From assembly GCF_003096715.1 (NCBI RefSeq), contig NZ_QEOL01000021.1:105910-169909 (forward strand): a stretch of 64,000 nt of DNA, read 5' to 3'. The stretch's first letter is position 1. The number at the start of each line of letters is the position of its first letter. The notes under the pieces were generated by a model. It saw nothing but the letters and a program-made list of their open reading frames with translations, was not told where the DNA came from and did not search any database. The position numbers were made by a program, and so were the translations under genes. Positions 30,992 through 40,026 of the stretch are shown here, in pieces. The stretch is from Paraburkholderia silvatlantica. Its GTDB lineage: Bacteria; Pseudomonadota; Gammaproteobacteria; Burkholderiales; Burkholderiaceae.

Positions 30992-31597
30992 ATGGCAAGC
31001 AAACTCGAGACCCTGAAAGCGAACCTCGAAGCGGCCCTTGGCGCGCGCATCGTCAGCCTTACCGAGGCGCTCGGCGAGCTGACGCTGGTCGTCAAGGCGG
31101 GCGAGTCCCTCGCGGTGGCCAAGGAGCTGCGCGACAATCCCTCGCTGCGCTTCGAGCAACTGATCGACCTGTGCGGCGTCGACTACCAGACCTTCGGTGA
31201 CGGCGCCTGGGAAGGCCCGCGCTTCGCCGCGGTGTCGCATCTGCTCTCGCTCGCGAACAACTGGCGCGTGCGTCTGCGCGTGTTCGCGCCGGACGACGAA
31301 GTGCCGATCGTGCCCTCGCTCGTCGAGATCTGGAATTCGGCCAACTGGTACGAGCGCGAGGCCTTCGACCTGTACGGCATCGTCTTCGAAGGCCACCCCG
31401 ACCTGCGCCGCATCCTGACCGACTACGGTTTCATCGGCCACCCGTTCCGCAAGGACTTCCCGGTTTCGGGTTATGTCGAAATGCGTTACGACCCGGAGCA
31501 GAAGCGCGTGGTCTACCAGCCCGTCACGATCGAGCCGCGCGAGATCACGCCGCGCGTGATCCGCGAGGATCGCTACGGCGGTCTGAAGAAACACTAA
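30992..31597 (+). CDS. nuoC: NADH-quinone oxidoreductase subunit C
   Basis: 201-residue peripheral-arm subunit (the 30-kDa subunit), separate from NuoD, unlike the fused NuoCD of E. coli. Seen: FEQLIDLCGVDY near residues 55-66 and the family signature YEREAFDLYGIVFEGHPDLRRILTDY near 120-145. ATG at 30992 is used; a GTG at 30977 is in frame but would add an untypical start. It lies 22 bases after nuoB. Confidence 0.95.
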   Translation: MASKLETLKANLEAALGARIVSLTEALGELTLVVKAGESLAVAKELRDNPSLRFEQLIDLCGVDYQTFGDGAWEGPRFAAVSHLLSLANNWRVRLRVFAPDDEVPIVPSLVEIWNSANWYEREAFDLYGIVFEGHPDLRRILTDYGFIGHPFRKDFPVSGYVEMRYDPEQKRVVYQPVTIEPREITPRVIREDRYGGLKKH

Positions 31598-31606
31598 GAG
31601 GGTCGC

Positions 31607-32860
31607 ATGTCAGAGATCAAGAACTACACGCTCAACTTCGGCCCGCAGCACCCGGCAGCGCACGGTGTGCTGCGCCTCGTGCTCGAGCTCGACGGCGAAG
31701 TGATCCAGCGCGCCGATCCGCACATCGGCCTGCTGCATCGCGCGACGGAAAAGCTCGCCGAAAGCAAGACGTTCATCCAGTCGGTGCCGTACATGGACCG
31801 TCTCGACTACGTGTCGATGATGGTCAACGAGCACGGCTATGTGCTCGCCATCGAAAAGCTGCTCGGCATCGACGTGCCGGTTCGCGCGAAGTACATCCGC
31901 GTGCTGTTCGACGAGATCACGCGCGTGCTTAACCACCTCATGTGGATCGGCTCGCATGCGCTCGACGTCGGCGCGATGGCGGTGTTCCTCTACGCGTTCC
32001 GCGAGCGCGAAGACCTGATGGACGTCTACGAGGCGGTCTCGGGTGCGCGCATGCACGCGGCTTACTATCGTCCGGGCGGCGTGTACCGCGATCTGCCTGA
32101 CGCAATGCCGCAATACAAGGCGTCGAAGATTCACAACGAGAAGGCGCTCGCGCGCATGAACGAGGCGCGCCAGGGCTCGGTGCTGGACTTCATCGACGAC
32201 TTCTTTACGCGCTTCCCCGGTTGCGTCGACGAGTACGAAACGCTCCTCACCGACAACCGCATCTGGAAGCAGCGTCTCGTCGGCATCGGCGTGGTGAGCC
32301 CCGAGCGCGCCATGCAGCTCGGCCTGACGGGCGCGATGCTGCGCGGTTCGGGCATCGAGTGGGACCTGCGCAAGAAGCAACCCTACGAAGTCTACGACCA
32401 GATGGACTTCGACATTCCGGTGGGCGTGAACGGCGACTGCTACGACCGCTATCTCGTGCGCGTCGAAGAAATGCGCCAGTCCACCCGCATCGCGAAACAG
32501 TGCATTGAGTGGCTGCGCAAGAATCCCGGCCCCGTGATGATCGACAATCACAAGGTTGCGCCGCCCTCGCGCGTGAACATGAAGTCGAACATGGAAGAGC
32601 TGATTCACCACTTCAAGCTCTTCACGGAAGGCTTCCACGTGCCCGAAGGCGAGGCTTACGCTGCCGTCGAACATCCGAAGGGGGAATTCGGCATCTACCT
32701 GGTGTCAGATGGCGCGAACAAGCCTTATCGTCTGAAGATCCGTGCGCCGGGTTATGCCCACCTGTCCGCGCTCGATGAAATGGCGCGCGGCCACATGATT
32801 GCCGACGCGGTCACGATCATCGGCACGCAGGACATCGTGTTCGGTGAAATCGACCGCTAA
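31607..32860 (+). CDS. nuoD: NADH-quinone oxidoreductase subunit D
   Basis: 417-residue 49-kDa subunit that, with NuoB, forms the quinone-binding pocket. Seen: NFGPQHPAAHGVLRLVLELDGE near residues 10-31, containing the His-Pro motif that lines the quinone site; LLHRATEKL near 42-50; and the C-terminal IIGTQDIVFGEIDR. It is an evolutionary relative of the large subunit of NiFe hydrogenases, without metal-binding Cys. It starts 9 bases after nuoC. Confidence 0.97.
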   Translation: MSEIKNYTLNFGPQHPAAHGVLRLVLELDGEVIQRADPHIGLLHRATEKLAESKTFIQSVPYMDRLDYVSMMVNEHGYVLAIEKLLGIDVPVRAKYIRVLFDEITRVLNHLMWIGSHALDVGAMAVFLYAFREREDLMDVYEAVSGARMHAAYYRPGGVYRDLPDAMPQYKASKIHNEKALARMNEARQGSVLDFIDDFFTRFPGCVDEYETLLTDNRIWKQRLVGIGVVSPERAMQLGLTGAMLRGSGIEWDLRKKQPYEVYDQMDFDIPVGVNGDCYDRYLVRVEEMRQSTRIAKQCIEWLRKNPGPVMIDNHKVAPPSRVNMKSNMEELIHHFKLFTEGFHVPEGEAYAAVEHPKGEFGIYLVSDGANKPYRLKIRAPGYAHLSALDEMARGHMIADAVTIIGTQDIVFGEIDR

Positions 32861-32989
32861 GGCGGCGCGCAGTAAGGTGCGCCCGGTCCCGGGCGCACGC
32901 AGCATGGAACGCCACGTCTGTCGCAGCGAATGTATGAGAACGCGCGGCAGGTTTTCGTTCGGTAGGAATTGAAAGAGTCGTGTCTGAAA

Positions 32990-33475
32990 ATGATCTCAGC
33001 TGAAGGCCTGAAAGAAATCGATCGCGCGCTGACGAAGTACCCCGCCGATCAGCGACAGTCCGCCGTGATGGCGGCTTTGGCCGTTGCCCAGGAAGAGCAT
33101 GGCTGGCTGTCTCCCGAAATCATGCAGTTCGTGGCCGACTACATCGGCATGCCGCCTGTCGCGGTGCAGGAAGTCGCCACGTTCTACACGATGTTCGAGA
33201 CGAAGCCGGTCGGCAAGCACAAGATCACGCTCTGCACGAATCTGCCGTGCCAGCTCGGCCCGGATGGCGGCTCGGAAAGCGCCGCCGAATACCTGAAGCA
33301 GAAGCTCGGAATCGACTTCGGCGAAACCACGCCCGACGGCAAGTTCACCTTGAAAGAAGGTGAGTGCATGGGCGCGTGCGGCGATGCGCCGGTGATGCTC
33401 GTGAACAATCACCGTATGTGCAGCTTCATGAGCCGCGAGAAGATCGACCAGCTGCTCGAGGAGCTTTCGAAATGA
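32990..33475 (+). CDS. nuoE: NADH-quinone oxidoreductase subunit E
   Basis: 161-residue thioredoxin-like subunit with the [2Fe-2S] cluster N1a. Cluster ligands are seen in CTNLPC near residues 82-87 and in ECMGACGDAP near 122-131. ATG at 32990 (MISAEGLKE) matches family length; an ATG at 32969 is in frame but adds residues unlike the family. The stop overlaps the nuoF start (ATGA). A 129-base gap separates it from nuoD, in which I see no feature. Confidence 0.95.
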   Translation: MISAEGLKEIDRALTKYPADQRQSAVMAALAVAQEEHGWLSPEIMQFVADYIGMPPVAVQEVATFYTMFETKPVGKHKITLCTNLPCQLGPDGGSESAAEYLKQKLGIDFGETTPDGKFTLKEGECMGACGDAPVMLVNNHRMCSFMSREKIDQLLEELSK

Positions 33476-34800
33476 CTTCGTTGCACGACCGTCACATCAA
33501 ACCGCTGATTCTCGCGGGCCTCAACGGCGAGAACTGGCATATCGAGGACTACGTCGCGCGCGGCGGCTACAAGCAGCTGCGCCGTATTCTCGAAGAAAAG
33601 ATTCCGCCCGAGCAGGTGATCGCCGACGTGAAGGCGGGCGGTCTGCGCGGCCGCGGCGGCGCGGGCTTTCCGACCGGCCTGAAGTGGAGCTTCATGCCGC
33701 GTCAGTTCCCGGGGCAGAAGTATCTCGTCTGCAACTCGGACGAGGGCGAGCCGGGCACGTTCAAGGACCGCGACATCCTGCGCTGGAATCCGCATAGCGT
33801 GATCGAAGGCATGGCCATTGGCGCTTACGCGATGGGCATCACCGTGGGCTACAACTACATCCACGGCGAGATTTTCGAGGTGTATCGCCGCTTCGAGGCC
33901 GCGCTGGAAGAAGCGCGCCAGGCGGGCTATCTCGGCGACAACATTCTCGGCACGGACTTCTCGTTCCAGTTGCACGCGCACCATGGCTATGGCGCGTACA
34001 TCTGCGGCGAGGAAACCGCGCTGCTCGAGTCGCTCGAAGGCAAGAAGGGCCAGCCGCGCTTCAAGCCGCCTTTCCCGGCGAGCTTCGGGGTGTACGGCAA
34101 GCCTACGACGATCAACAACACCGAGACCTTCGCCGCGGTGCCGTTCCTGCTGAGCGTCGGTCCGCAGACGTACATGGAACTCGGCAAGCCGAACAACGGC
34201 GGCACGAAGATCTTCTCGGTGTCGGGCGACGTCGAGCGTCCGGGCAACTACGAGATTCCGCTCGGCACGCCGTTCGCCAGGCTCATGGAGCTGGCCGGCG
34301 GCGTGCGCGGCGGCAAGAAGCTGAAGGCCGTGATTCCGGGCGGTTCGTCGGCGCCGGTCATTCCGGGCGACCTGATGATGCAGACGGACATGGACTATGA
34401 CTCCATCGCCAAGCAGGGTTCGATGCTCGGCTCCGGCGCCGTCATCGTCATGGACGAAACGCGCTGCATGGTGCGCTCGCTGCTGCGTCTGTCGTACTTC
34501 TATTACGAAGAGTCGTGCGGCCAGTGCACGCCGTGCCGCGAAGGCACGGGCTGGCTGTATCGCGTCGTGAACCGCATCGAGCACGGCGAGGGCCGCCAGG
34601 AAGACCTGGACCTGCTGAACTCGGTGGCGGGCAACATCATGGGCCGCACGATCTGCGCGCTCGGCGACGCGGCGGCCATGCCGGTGCGCGGCATGCTCAA
34701 GCATTACTGGGACGAATTCGAATATCACGTTCACAACAAGCGTTGTCTTGTCGGCGGCCATGCCGGCTCGCACGCGGCCTCGGAAACGGTGGCCGCCTGA
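33472..34800 (+). CDS. nuoF: NADH-quinone oxidoreductase subunit F
   Basis: 442-residue subunit that oxidises NADH, with FMN and [4Fe-4S] cluster N3. Seen: GLRGRGGAGFPTGLKW near residues 60-75 (FMN/NADH-binding glycine loop), CNSDEGEPGTFKDR near 86-99, and the N3 ligands in SCGQCTPCREGTGW near 347-360 with a fourth Cys near residue 394. The start overlaps the nuoE stop; the longer open frame from 33364 lies inside nuoE and is rejected. Confidence 0.96.
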   Translation: MTSLHDRHIKPLILAGLNGENWHIEDYVARGGYKQLRRILEEKIPPEQVIADVKAGGLRGRGGAGFPTGLKWSFMPRQFPGQKYLVCNSDEGEPGTFKDRDILRWNPHSVIEGMAIGAYAMGITVGYNYIHGEIFEVYRRFEAALEEARQAGYLGDNILGTDFSFQLHAHHGYGAYICGEETALLESLEGKKGQPRFKPPFPASFGVYGKPTTINNTETFAAVPFLLSVGPQTYMELGKPNNGGTKIFSVSGDVERPGNYEIPLGTPFARLMELAGGVRGGKKLKAVIPGGSSAPVIPGDLMMQTDMDYDSIAKQGSMLGSGAVIVMDETRCMVRSLLRLSYFYYEESCGQCTPCREGTGWLYRVVNRIEHGEGRQEDLDLLNSVAGNIMGRTICALGDAAAMPVRGMLKHYWDEFEYHVHNKRCLVGGHAGSHAASETVAA

Positions 34801-34924
34801 CAGGCGAAGAGACGGCATGTTGTGCCGGGTTGCGCACACCGCCGCGTAGCACGACGCAAGGGCGCAGTGACGGGGAATGCCGCTGTGAAATTGAGCGGTA
34901 ACAGGTTAGGGACGATTAACCATC

Positions 34925-37258
34925 ATGGTTGAACTTGAAATAGACGGCAAGAAGGTGCAGGTGCCCGAGGGCAGCATGGTGATCCAGGCTGCTCAGCGCG
35001 TGGACACGTACATCCCGCACTTCTGCTATCACAAGAAGCTCTCCATCGCGGCCAACTGCCGGATGTGTCTCGTCGATGTCGAGAAGATGCCGAAGGCCGT
35101 GCCCGCGTGCGCGACGCCGGTGTCGCAAGGCATGGTCGTGCGCACCATGTCGGACAAGGCCGTGCAGGGTCAGCAAGCCGTGATGGAATTCCTGCTGATC
35201 AACCACCCGCTCGACTGCCCGATTTGCGATCAGGGCGGCGAATGCCAGCTTCAGGATCTGGCCGTGGGCTACGGCAAGTCCGCCTCGCGCTACAGCGAAG
35301 AAAAGCGCGTGGTGTTCCACAAGAATGTCGGCCCGCTCATCTCGATGGAAGAGATGTCGCGTTGCATCCACTGCACGCGCTGCGTGCGCTTCGGCGACGA
35401 GATCGCCGGCGTGATGGAGCTCGGCATGCTCGGCCGCGGCGAGCACTCGGAAATCACCTCGTTCGTCGGCAAGACGGTCGACTCGGAACTCTCGGGCAAC
35501 ATGATCGACCTGTGCCCGGTCGGCGCGCTCACGAGCAAGCCGTTCCGCTTCTCGGCGCGGACGTGGGAACTGTCGCGCCGCAAGTCGGTGAGCCCGCACG
35601 ACGCAACGGGTGCGAACCTCGTCGTGCAGGTGAAGAACAACCGCGTGATGCGCGTGCTGCCGTTCGAGAACGAATCCATCAACGAGTGCTGGATCTCGGA
35701 CAAGGACCGCTTCTCCTACGAAGGCCTGAACGGCGAAGACCGTCTCACGCGCCCGATGATCAAGCAAGGCGGCGAGTGGATCGAGACCGACTGGCAGACC
35801 GCGCTCGAATACGTCGTGAAGGGCATCAAGGGCATTTGCGACGAGCACGGCGAGAACCAGCTCGCGTTGCTCGCGAGCCCGCACAGCACGCTCGAAGAAC
35901 TCTATCTCGCGAAGCAGTTCGCGGATGCGATCGGCACGCCGAACGTCGATTTCCGTCTGCGCCAGAGCGACTTCTCGGCGCCGCTCGAAGGTGCGCCGTG
36001 GCTCGGCACGAAGATCGCCGAACTTTCGTACGCCGACTCGGCGTTCGTGATCGGTTCGTTCCTGCGCCGCGACCACGCGTTGTTCGCCGCGCGTCTGCGC
36101 CAGGCTGCGAAGGGTGGTGCGCAGGTCAGCTTCCTGCAGGCCACCGCAGACGGCTCGCTGATCCCGAACGCACAGCGCATCGTCGCCGCGCCCTCGGCAT
36201 GGCTCGACGAACTCGCTTCGATCGCAGCGGCGGTTGCCGAAGCGAAGGGCGTTGCCGTGCCGGAAGGCTTCGCGGGCGCACAGGCTACCGAAGCCGCAAA
36301 GCAGGTTGCCGCATCGCTTGCGAATGGCGAGCGCCGTTATGTGCTGCTCGGCAACGCCGCGGTCCAGCATCCGGAATTCTCGCGCCTGCACGCGGCCGCG
36401 CAGTTCATCGCCGAAACGACGGGCGCGACGCTGGGCTTCCTCACGGAAGCGGCCAACACGGTCGGCGCGCACATCGCCGGCGCGCTGCCGGGCCGCGACG
36501 GCCTGAACGCACGCGAAGCGTTCGAGCAGCCGCGCAAGGGCTATCTGCTCATGAACATCGAGCCGGAATTCGATACGGCTAACCCGGCTGCCGCTCGCGC
36601 CGCGCTCGCGCAGGCCGAAATGGTCGCCGTGTTCTCGCCGTACAAGACAGGGCTCGACTACGCGGACGTGCTGCTGCCCATCGCACCGTACACGGAAACC
36701 TCGGGTACCTTCATCAACGCCGAAGGCACGGCTCAGACCTTCAACGGCGTCGTGCGCCCGCTCGGCGACACGCGCCCGGCATGGAAGGTTCTGCGCGTGC
36801 TCGGCACGCTGCTGGGCGCCAAGGGCTTCGAATACGACACGGCAGAAGAAGTGCGCCGCAAGGCGCTCGGCGACGGCAGCTTCGAAGGCCGCCTGTCGAA
36901 CAAGGCCGGCGCAGCGGTTGCGCGCGGCAACCTCGTGAAGGCCGCGGAAGGCCGCTTCGAGCGCATAGCCGACGTGCCGATCTACCACGCCGATCCCATC
37001 GTGCGCCGGGGCGAAGCGCTGCAGCTCACCACGGCTGCCCGCGTGGCGAACGCGATCGGCTTGCCGGCGGCATACTTCGACCAGCTCGGCCTGAAGGAAG
37101 GCGACGCCGTGCGCGTGCGCCAGGGCGATCTGTCGGTGACGGCGCCCGCAACGCGCGATGCGAATCTTGCGCCGACGGTGGTGCGCGTGTCGGCGGCGAC
37201 GCCGGCCGGCGCGCAACTCGGCAGCCTGTTCGGTGAACTGCTGGTGGAGAAGGCGTAA
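34925..37258 (+). CDS. nuoG: NADH-quinone oxidoreductase subunit G
   Basis: 777-residue large peripheral subunit holding clusters N1b, N4 and N5. Seen: the ferredoxin-like N terminus with HFCYHKKLSIAANCRMC near residues 33-50 (N1b), HPLDCPICDQGGECQLQDL near 96-114 (N5, with a His ligand), CIHCTRCVRFGDE near 148-160 and CPVGALT near 195 (N4). The molybdopterin-type C-terminal domain follows. The Cys motif of the extra cluster N7 of E. coli was not found. A 124-base gap follows nuoF. Confidence 0.96.
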   Translation: MVELEIDGKKVQVPEGSMVIQAAQRVDTYIPHFCYHKKLSIAANCRMCLVDVEKMPKAVPACATPVSQGMVVRTMSDKAVQGQQAVMEFLLINHPLDCPICDQGGECQLQDLAVGYGKSASRYSEEKRVVFHKNVGPLISMEEMSRCIHCTRCVRFGDEIAGVMELGMLGRGEHSEITSFVGKTVDSELSGNMIDLCPVGALTSKPFRFSARTWELSRRKSVSPHDATGANLVVQVKNNRVMRVLPFENESINECWISDKDRFSYEGLNGEDRLTRPMIKQGGEWIETDWQTALEYVVKGIKGICDEHGENQLALLASPHSTLEELYLAKQFADAIGTPNVDFRLRQSDFSAPLEGAPWLGTKIAELSYADSAFVIGSFLRRDHALFAARLRQAAKGGAQVSFLQATADGSLIPNAQRIVAAPSAWLDELASIAAAVAEAKGVAVPEGFAGAQATEAAKQVAASLANGERRYVLLGNAAVQHPEFSRLHAAAQFIAETTGATLGFLTEAANTVGAHIAGALPGRDGLNAREAFEQPRKGYLLMNIEPEFDTANPAAARAALAQAEMVAVFSPYKTGLDYADVLLPIAPYTETSGTFINAEGTAQTFNGVVRPLGDTRPAWKVLRVLGTLLGAKGFEYDTAEEVRRKALGDGSFEGRLSNKAGAAVARGNLVKAAEGRFERIADVPIYHADPIVRRGEALQLTTAARVANAIGLPAAYFDQLGLKEGDAVRVRQGDLSVTAPATRDANLAPTVVRVSAATPAGAQLGSLFGELLVEKA

Positions 37259-38323
37259 ATGAGCTTGTTCGATACGATCAATGCAGGCGGCAGCCAGCTG
37301 CTCGGCGTGGCATGGCCCACCGTCTGGGCGCTGGTGCGCATTCTCGTCGTCGCGGTGGTGATCCTGCTGTGCGTGGCGTACCTGATCCTCTGGGAGCGCA
37401 AGCTGATCGGGTGGATGCACGTGCGTCTCGGCCCGAACCGCGTGGGCCCGGCAGGTTTGTTGCAGCCGATCGCCGACGTGCTGAAGCTGCTGCTAAAGGA
37501 AGTGATTCAGCCCGCGCAGGCGAGCCGCTGGATCTACATGGTCGCGCCGATCATGGTGGTGGTGCCGGCCTTCGCGGTCTGGGCGGTGATTCCGTTCCAG
37601 GCGGGCGCGGTGCTCGGCGACATCAACGCGGGCCTGCTCTACGCGATGGCGATCTCGTCGATCGGTGTCTACGGCGTGATTCTCGCGGGCTGGGCGTCGA
37701 ACTCGAAGTACGCGTTCCTCGGCGCCATGCGCGCCGCGGCGCAGATGGTCTCGTACGAAATTTCGATGGGCTTCGCGCTCGTCGTCGTGCTGATGGTGTC
37801 GGGCAGCCTGAACCTTTCGGTGATCGTCGAAGGCCAGATGCGCGGCATGTTCGCGAACTGGGGCATCACGTTCCTCTCGTGGAACTGGCTGCCGCTGTTG
37901 CCGATGTTCGTCGTCTACTTCATCTCGGGTATTGCCGAAACGAACCGCCATCCGTTCGACGTGGTGGAAGGGGAGTCGGAAATCGTCGCGGGTCACATGA
38001 TCGATTACTCGGGGATGGCGTTCGCGCTGTTCTTCCTCGCCGAGTACATCAACATGATCGTGATCTCGGCGCTCGCCTCGGTGTTGTTCCTCGGCGGCTG
38101 GAGCGCCCCGTTCGCGTTCCTTGACTTCATCCCGGGCGTGTTCTGGCTGGTGCTGAAGGTCTTCTGCCTGCTGTCGGTCTTCATCTGGGCCCGCGCGACG
38201 TTCCCGCGCTATCGCTATGACCAGATCATGCGTCTCGGCTGGAAGGTGTTCATTCCGGTGTGCATCGTGTGGCTGATCGTGGTCGGCTTCTGGTACATGT
38301 CGCCGTTGAGCATCTGGAAATAA
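37259..38323 (+). CDS. nuoH: NADH-quinone oxidoreductase subunit H
   Basis: 354-residue membrane subunit with about eight helices that forms the membrane side of the quinone chamber. Seen: WERKLIGWMHVRLGPNRVGPAGLLQPIADVLKL near residues 41-73, the first family signature, and GIAETNRHPFDVVEGESEIVAG near 224-245, the second, with acidic loop residues that couple quinone reduction to proton pumping. The ATG follows the nuoG stop immediately. Confidence 0.97.
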   Translation: MSLFDTINAGGSQLLGVAWPTVWALVRILVVAVVILLCVAYLILWERKLIGWMHVRLGPNRVGPAGLLQPIADVLKLLLKEVIQPAQASRWIYMVAPIMVVVPAFAVWAVIPFQAGAVLGDINAGLLYAMAISSIGVYGVILAGWASNSKYAFLGAMRAAAQMVSYEISMGFALVVVLMVSGSLNLSVIVEGQMRGMFANWGITFLSWNWLPLLPMFVVYFISGIAETNRHPFDVVEGESEIVAGHMIDYSGMAFALFFLAEYINMIVISALASVLFLGGWSAPFAFLDFIPGVFWLVLKVFCLLSVFIWARATFPRYRYDQIMRLGWKVFIPVCIVWLIVVGFWYMSPLSIWK

Positions 38324-38338
38324 GGGGCGAACACAACC

Positions 38339-38827
38339 ATGAACGCTATCCAAAACTTCTTCAAAACGTTTTTCCTGACCGAGCTGCTCAAGGGGCTCGC
38401 GCTGACGGGGCGTTACACCTTCAAGCGCAAGTTCACGGTGCAGTTCCCGGAAGAAAAGACGCCTATGTCCCCGCGTTTTCGGGGTTTGCACGCGCTGCGC
38501 CGCTATGAAAATGGCGAAGAGCGCTGCATCGCGTGCAAGCTGTGCGAGGCGGTGTGCCCCGCGCTCGCGATCACGATCGAATCGGAAGTGCGCGAGGACA
38601 ACACGCGCCGCACGACGCGTTACGACATCGACCTGACCAAGTGCATCTTCTGCGGTTTCTGCGAAGAGAGCTGCCCGGTCGACTCGATCGTCGAAACGCA
38701 CATTCTCGAGTATCACGGCGAGAAGCGCGGCGACCTGTATTTCACGAAGGATATGCTGCTGGCCGTTGGCGATCGCTATGAAGCGCAGATCGCGGCGAAC
38801 AAGGCAGCGGATGCACCGTACCGTTGA
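38339..38827 (+). CDS. nuoI: NADH-quinone oxidoreductase subunit I
   Basis: 162-residue subunit with two ferredoxin-type [4Fe-4S] clusters, N6a and N6b. Ligands are CIACKLCEAVCP near residues 62-73 and CIFCGFCEESCP near 101-112, all eight Cys present. It links NuoG to NuoB in the electron wire. It lies 15 bases after nuoH. The following 175 bases to nuoJ contain a 7-bp hairpin (38878-38900) and no gene. Confidence 0.97.
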   Translation: MNAIQNFFKTFFLTELLKGLALTGRYTFKRKFTVQFPEEKTPMSPRFRGLHALRRYENGEERCIACKLCEAVCPALAITIESEVREDNTRRTTRYDIDLTKCIFCGFCEESCPVDSIVETHILEYHGEKRGDLYFTKDMLLAVGDRYEAQIAANKAADAPYR

Positions 38828-39002
38828 TCTTTCAGTTTGACGCTGCATCGGCCCGCGGTCCGGGCCGGCTGTGGGGAGCGCGTGTGCCGAACGCACGCGC
38901 CATACCGCAGCCTGACCGCCGCGGCGCGACGCTCCCTGGTCTGGCCGCCAGACTGCGCCGCGCAATCCGCCTCACGAAGGCCTCAACGATGAACCAGTAA
39001 TC

Positions 39003-39689
39003 ATGGAATTCACGACCGTCCTGTTCTACATCTTCGCGCTGCTGCTCACGCTGTCAGGGCTGAAGGTGATCACTTCGCGCAATCCTGTCGCGTCTGCGCT
39101 CTTCCTCGTGCTCGCGTTCTTCAACGCGGCCGCGATCTGGATGCTGCTCGAGGCCGAATTCCTCGCGATCCTGCTGGTGCTCGTCTACGTGGGCGCGGTG
39201 ATGGTGCTGTTCCTGTTCGTGGTGATGATGCTGGACATCAACATCGACGTGCTGAGCCGCGACTTCAAGCGCTTCATCCCGGTGGCGACCATCGTGGGCG
39301 CGATCATCGTGGTCGAAACCGCGCTGATCCTGTGGCACGGCTACGGCGCGACGAGCACGCCGGTGCCCGACACCACGCCGGCTGCCGCCGCGGCGATCTC
39401 GAACGCACACCTGATCGGCAAGATCATCTACACCGACTACATCTTCGCCTTCGAAGTCGCCGGCCTCGTGCTGCTGGTGGCGATCGTCGCGGCCATCGCG
39501 CTCACGGTGCGCGAGCCGAAGGATTCGAAACGCCAGGACGTGTCGAAGCAGGTCAACGTGCGTCGCCAGGACCGCGTGCGCCTCGTGAAGATGCAGGCCG
39601 TCGTGGAGGTGCCGGAGCCGGCGGAACCGGCGCAGGCCGAAGCCGGGGCGGCGGGTGCAGCGCCGGCCACACCGGCAACGAAGAGCTAA
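39003..39689 (+). CDS. nuoJ: NADH-quinone oxidoreductase subunit J
   Basis: 228-residue membrane subunit with five helices in residues ~1-175. Seen: the conserved [29 protein letters not shown] near residues 50-78, which includes the helix with a pi-bulge important for coupling. The C-terminal ~50 residues are an Ala/Glu/Pro-rich soluble tail, making it longer than E. coli NuoJ (184 residues). It ends 17 bases before nuoK. Confidence 0.95.
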
Positions 39690-39706
39690 GCGCGAAGGAG
39701 CGAACC

Positions 39707-40012
39707 ATGCTGACACTGGCCCATTACCTCGTCCTCGGCGCGATCCTGTTTGCGATCTCGATCGTCGGAATCTTTTTGAATCGGCGCAACGTCATCATCA
39801 TCCTGATGGCGATTGAGCTGATGCTGTTAGCGGTGAACACGAACTTTGTCGCGTTCTCGCATTACCTCGGTGACGTTCACGGACAGATTTTCGTGTTCTT
39901 CGTGCTTACAGTTGCGGCGGCGGAAGCTGCAATTGGTCTGGCTATTCTTGTGACCCTGTTCCGCAGCCTCGACACGATCAATGTCGAGGATCTCGATCAG
40001 CTCAAAGGCTAA
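39707..40012 (+). CDS. nuoK: NADH-quinone oxidoreductase subunit K
   Basis: 101-residue three-helix membrane subunit. Seen: [28 protein letters not shown] near residues 25-52, with the Glu of IELML and the second conserved Glu of [11 protein letters not shown] near residue 72, the two carboxylates needed for proton transfer. AAGGAG-type ribosome-binding site (GAAGGAGCG) before the ATG. nuoL follows after 14 bases. Confidence 0.97.
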
Positions 40013-40026
40013 GGCAGGCTGACTTT

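Noticed and set aside
34916..37420. 834-codon minus-strand frame opposite nuoG
   Set aside because: Shadow of nuoG with biased composition.
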